From Parapristionchus giblindavisi (taxonomy: Eukaryota > Nematoda > Chromadorea > Rhabditida > Diplogasteridae): DNA of 64,000 bases. Of the stretch, positions 63,701 through 64,000 are shown piece after piece. The stretch covers positions 1,172,501-1,236,500 of the forward strand of contig CALSFV010000206.1 of the NCBI GenBank assembly GCA_943737045.1, read 5' to 3'. Within the stretch, counting starts at the first letter, position 1, and each line of letters begins with the position of its first letter. The notes beneath the pieces are model-generated. The model did not search any database. It worked only from the letters and a program-made list of their open reading frames with translations, and was not told the origin of the DNA. Position numbers and translations under genes: made by a program.

Positions 63701-63909
63701 CAAAGCGGCCACGTAGGTGATGTCCGCAGGTCTCACTTGATTCGCATCGTCAGGCGACTAAAAATGAGCTGCTTGATTGTTGATCTTTGATCTTTGATCT
63801 CTGAGATAGACCGGCCATACCTTTGCGCTGGGCTTGATCACGACTCCTGGACAAGTCATCTTTCCAGGAATGTCAAGATTCAGTGAATGTTGAGGACGAA
63901 CATTACGAT
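57737..63909 (-). CDS. Phospholipase B-like SGNH esterase (5' end outside window)
   Basis: Thirteen exons in phase: 63821-63909, 63686-63757, 61389-61506, 60168-60264, 60065-60125, 59632-59712, 59354-59447, 59044-59092, 58849-58918, 58496-58594, 58267-58334, 58082-58190, 57737-57826 (stop TAA). The visible part has 1097 nt. Block I AALGDSIT, the Gly of block II (VAYPGR), block III FIGTND and the catalytic Asp/His block TDVFHLS are all present, as in membrane-associated phospholipase B1-type enzymes, which deacylate phospholipids. The C terminus ends in a Thr/Pro-rich tail (PPPPTTTTAKPSK) and shows no clear membrane anchor. It is a close paralogue of 27327-33930 with all of that copy's lesions absent, so it is probably the working gene. 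The upstream exons, by analogy two short ones including a signal anchor, should lie right of 64000. Confidence 0.9.
59196..59315. mobile_element. Palindromic MITE, family A
   Basis: It contains GGGCTAATTTGAAACTTTCC and AATGCGGAGAGTAAAATTAA, around GCGAGAGAGTTTTTCG. It lies in an intron of the esterase gene. Confidence 0.65.
59458..59600. repeat. GATCAAA-type repeats, esterase intron
   Basis: TTTGATCTTTGATCTT motifs and degenerate forms lie in the intron between exons 59632-59712 and 59354-59447, the same intron that is filled with GATCAAA in the paralogue (32083-32133). Further runs are at 58205-58226, 60136-60163 and 63779-63805. Confidence 0.75.
60303..60510. mobile_element. MITE with CCG(T/C)ATAAA ends
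   Basis: It is a 208-bp relative of 42122-42760, lacking the nested hAT-like element. It lies in an intron of the esterase gene. Confidence 0.6.
61083..61206. mobile_element. Palindromic MITE, family A, well-preserved copy
   Basis: The ends ATTAAAGGCACACCCCAAGC and ATTAGGATGGGGTATTCCTT, with the core ACGAGAGAGTATTACCAATG, make this one of the clearest copies. A half copy is at about 60765-60822 and a decayed one at 59876-59965. Confidence 0.7.
61710..63566. mobile_element. 1.86-kb fold-back element
   Basis: Arms of roughly 770 bp (about 61710-62480 and 62795-63566) are inverted copies; the ends are like TTATGAGAG and CTCTTATAA. An open frame at 62168-62770 (plus) runs through arm and loop and has a proline-rich, low-complexity end; it looks incidental. 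The element occupies the esterase intron between exons 63686-63757 and 61389-61506. The paralogous intron at 28511-29410 lacks it. Confidence 0.75.
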
Positions 63910-63910
63910 C

Positions 63911-63978
63911 TGAAAAGATCAAAGATCAAAGATAAATTTTGAAAGATCAAAGATCAATTTGCAAAGATCAAAGATCAG
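63911..63978. repeat. GATCAAA repeat cluster at the right edge
   Basis: Six or so GATCAAAGATCAA units directly precede (in gene direction) exon 63821-63909. Confidence 0.85.
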
Positions 63979-64000
63979 CAATTCATCGTACCTCGATATT

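Overview
The window reads as a piece of a nematode nuclear genome, probably a free-living rhabditid relative. Genes are split into many short exons with GT-AG introns, the recognisable families are ones expanded in nematodes, and dispersed palindromic non-autonomous transposons are dense. No prokaryotic, organellar or viral gene layout is visible. Gene models were built by hand from exons whose splice phases had to agree; family names rest on motifs, not on database searches.

Layout. 1-20865: two head-to-tail paralogous genes on the minus strand for secreted cysteine-rich modular proteins. The first (5' end only, 1-1128) runs off the left edge. The second (20865 down to 3411, 33 exons, 926 residues) contains five copies of a six-exon unit. 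Each 5' end is followed on the plus strand by a copy of a small divergent gene: degenerate at 1929-2174, better preserved at 23204-23620. The two segments (about 1-2470 and 19752-23640) are therefore copies of one duplicated block. 24942-25406 holds the last two exons of an unidentified minus-strand gene. 27327-33930 (+) is a phospholipase B-like SGNH esterase gene carrying an in-frame stop. 35368-40978 (+) encodes an extracellular protein ending in 23 copies of a 13-residue Ser/Thr/Pro-rich repeat and a hydrophobic tail suggestive of a GPI anchor. 41382-56702 (-) is a tandem array of three papain/cathepsin-like cysteine protease genes: one split by a transposon in an exon, one with the catalytic Cys replaced by Ser, one apparently intact. 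57737 to beyond 63909 (-) is the second phospholipase B-like gene, intact over the visible part and truncated by the right edge.

Most genes encode probable secreted or surface proteins, as expected for gut or environment-facing functions; apart from the repeated families there is no sign that they form one pathway. Introns and spacers are filled with at least four short palindromic MITE families, several larger fold-back elements with arms of about 0.5-1.1 kb, a Tc1-like transposon remnant rearranged into a fold-back, and microsatellites. Introns of the esterase and protease genes also share a GATCAAA repeat that is not apparent in the other genes. The strongest observations are the five-fold exon-unit amplification, the Cys-to-Ser protease, the shared intronic GATCAAA repeats and the density of long inverted repeats.
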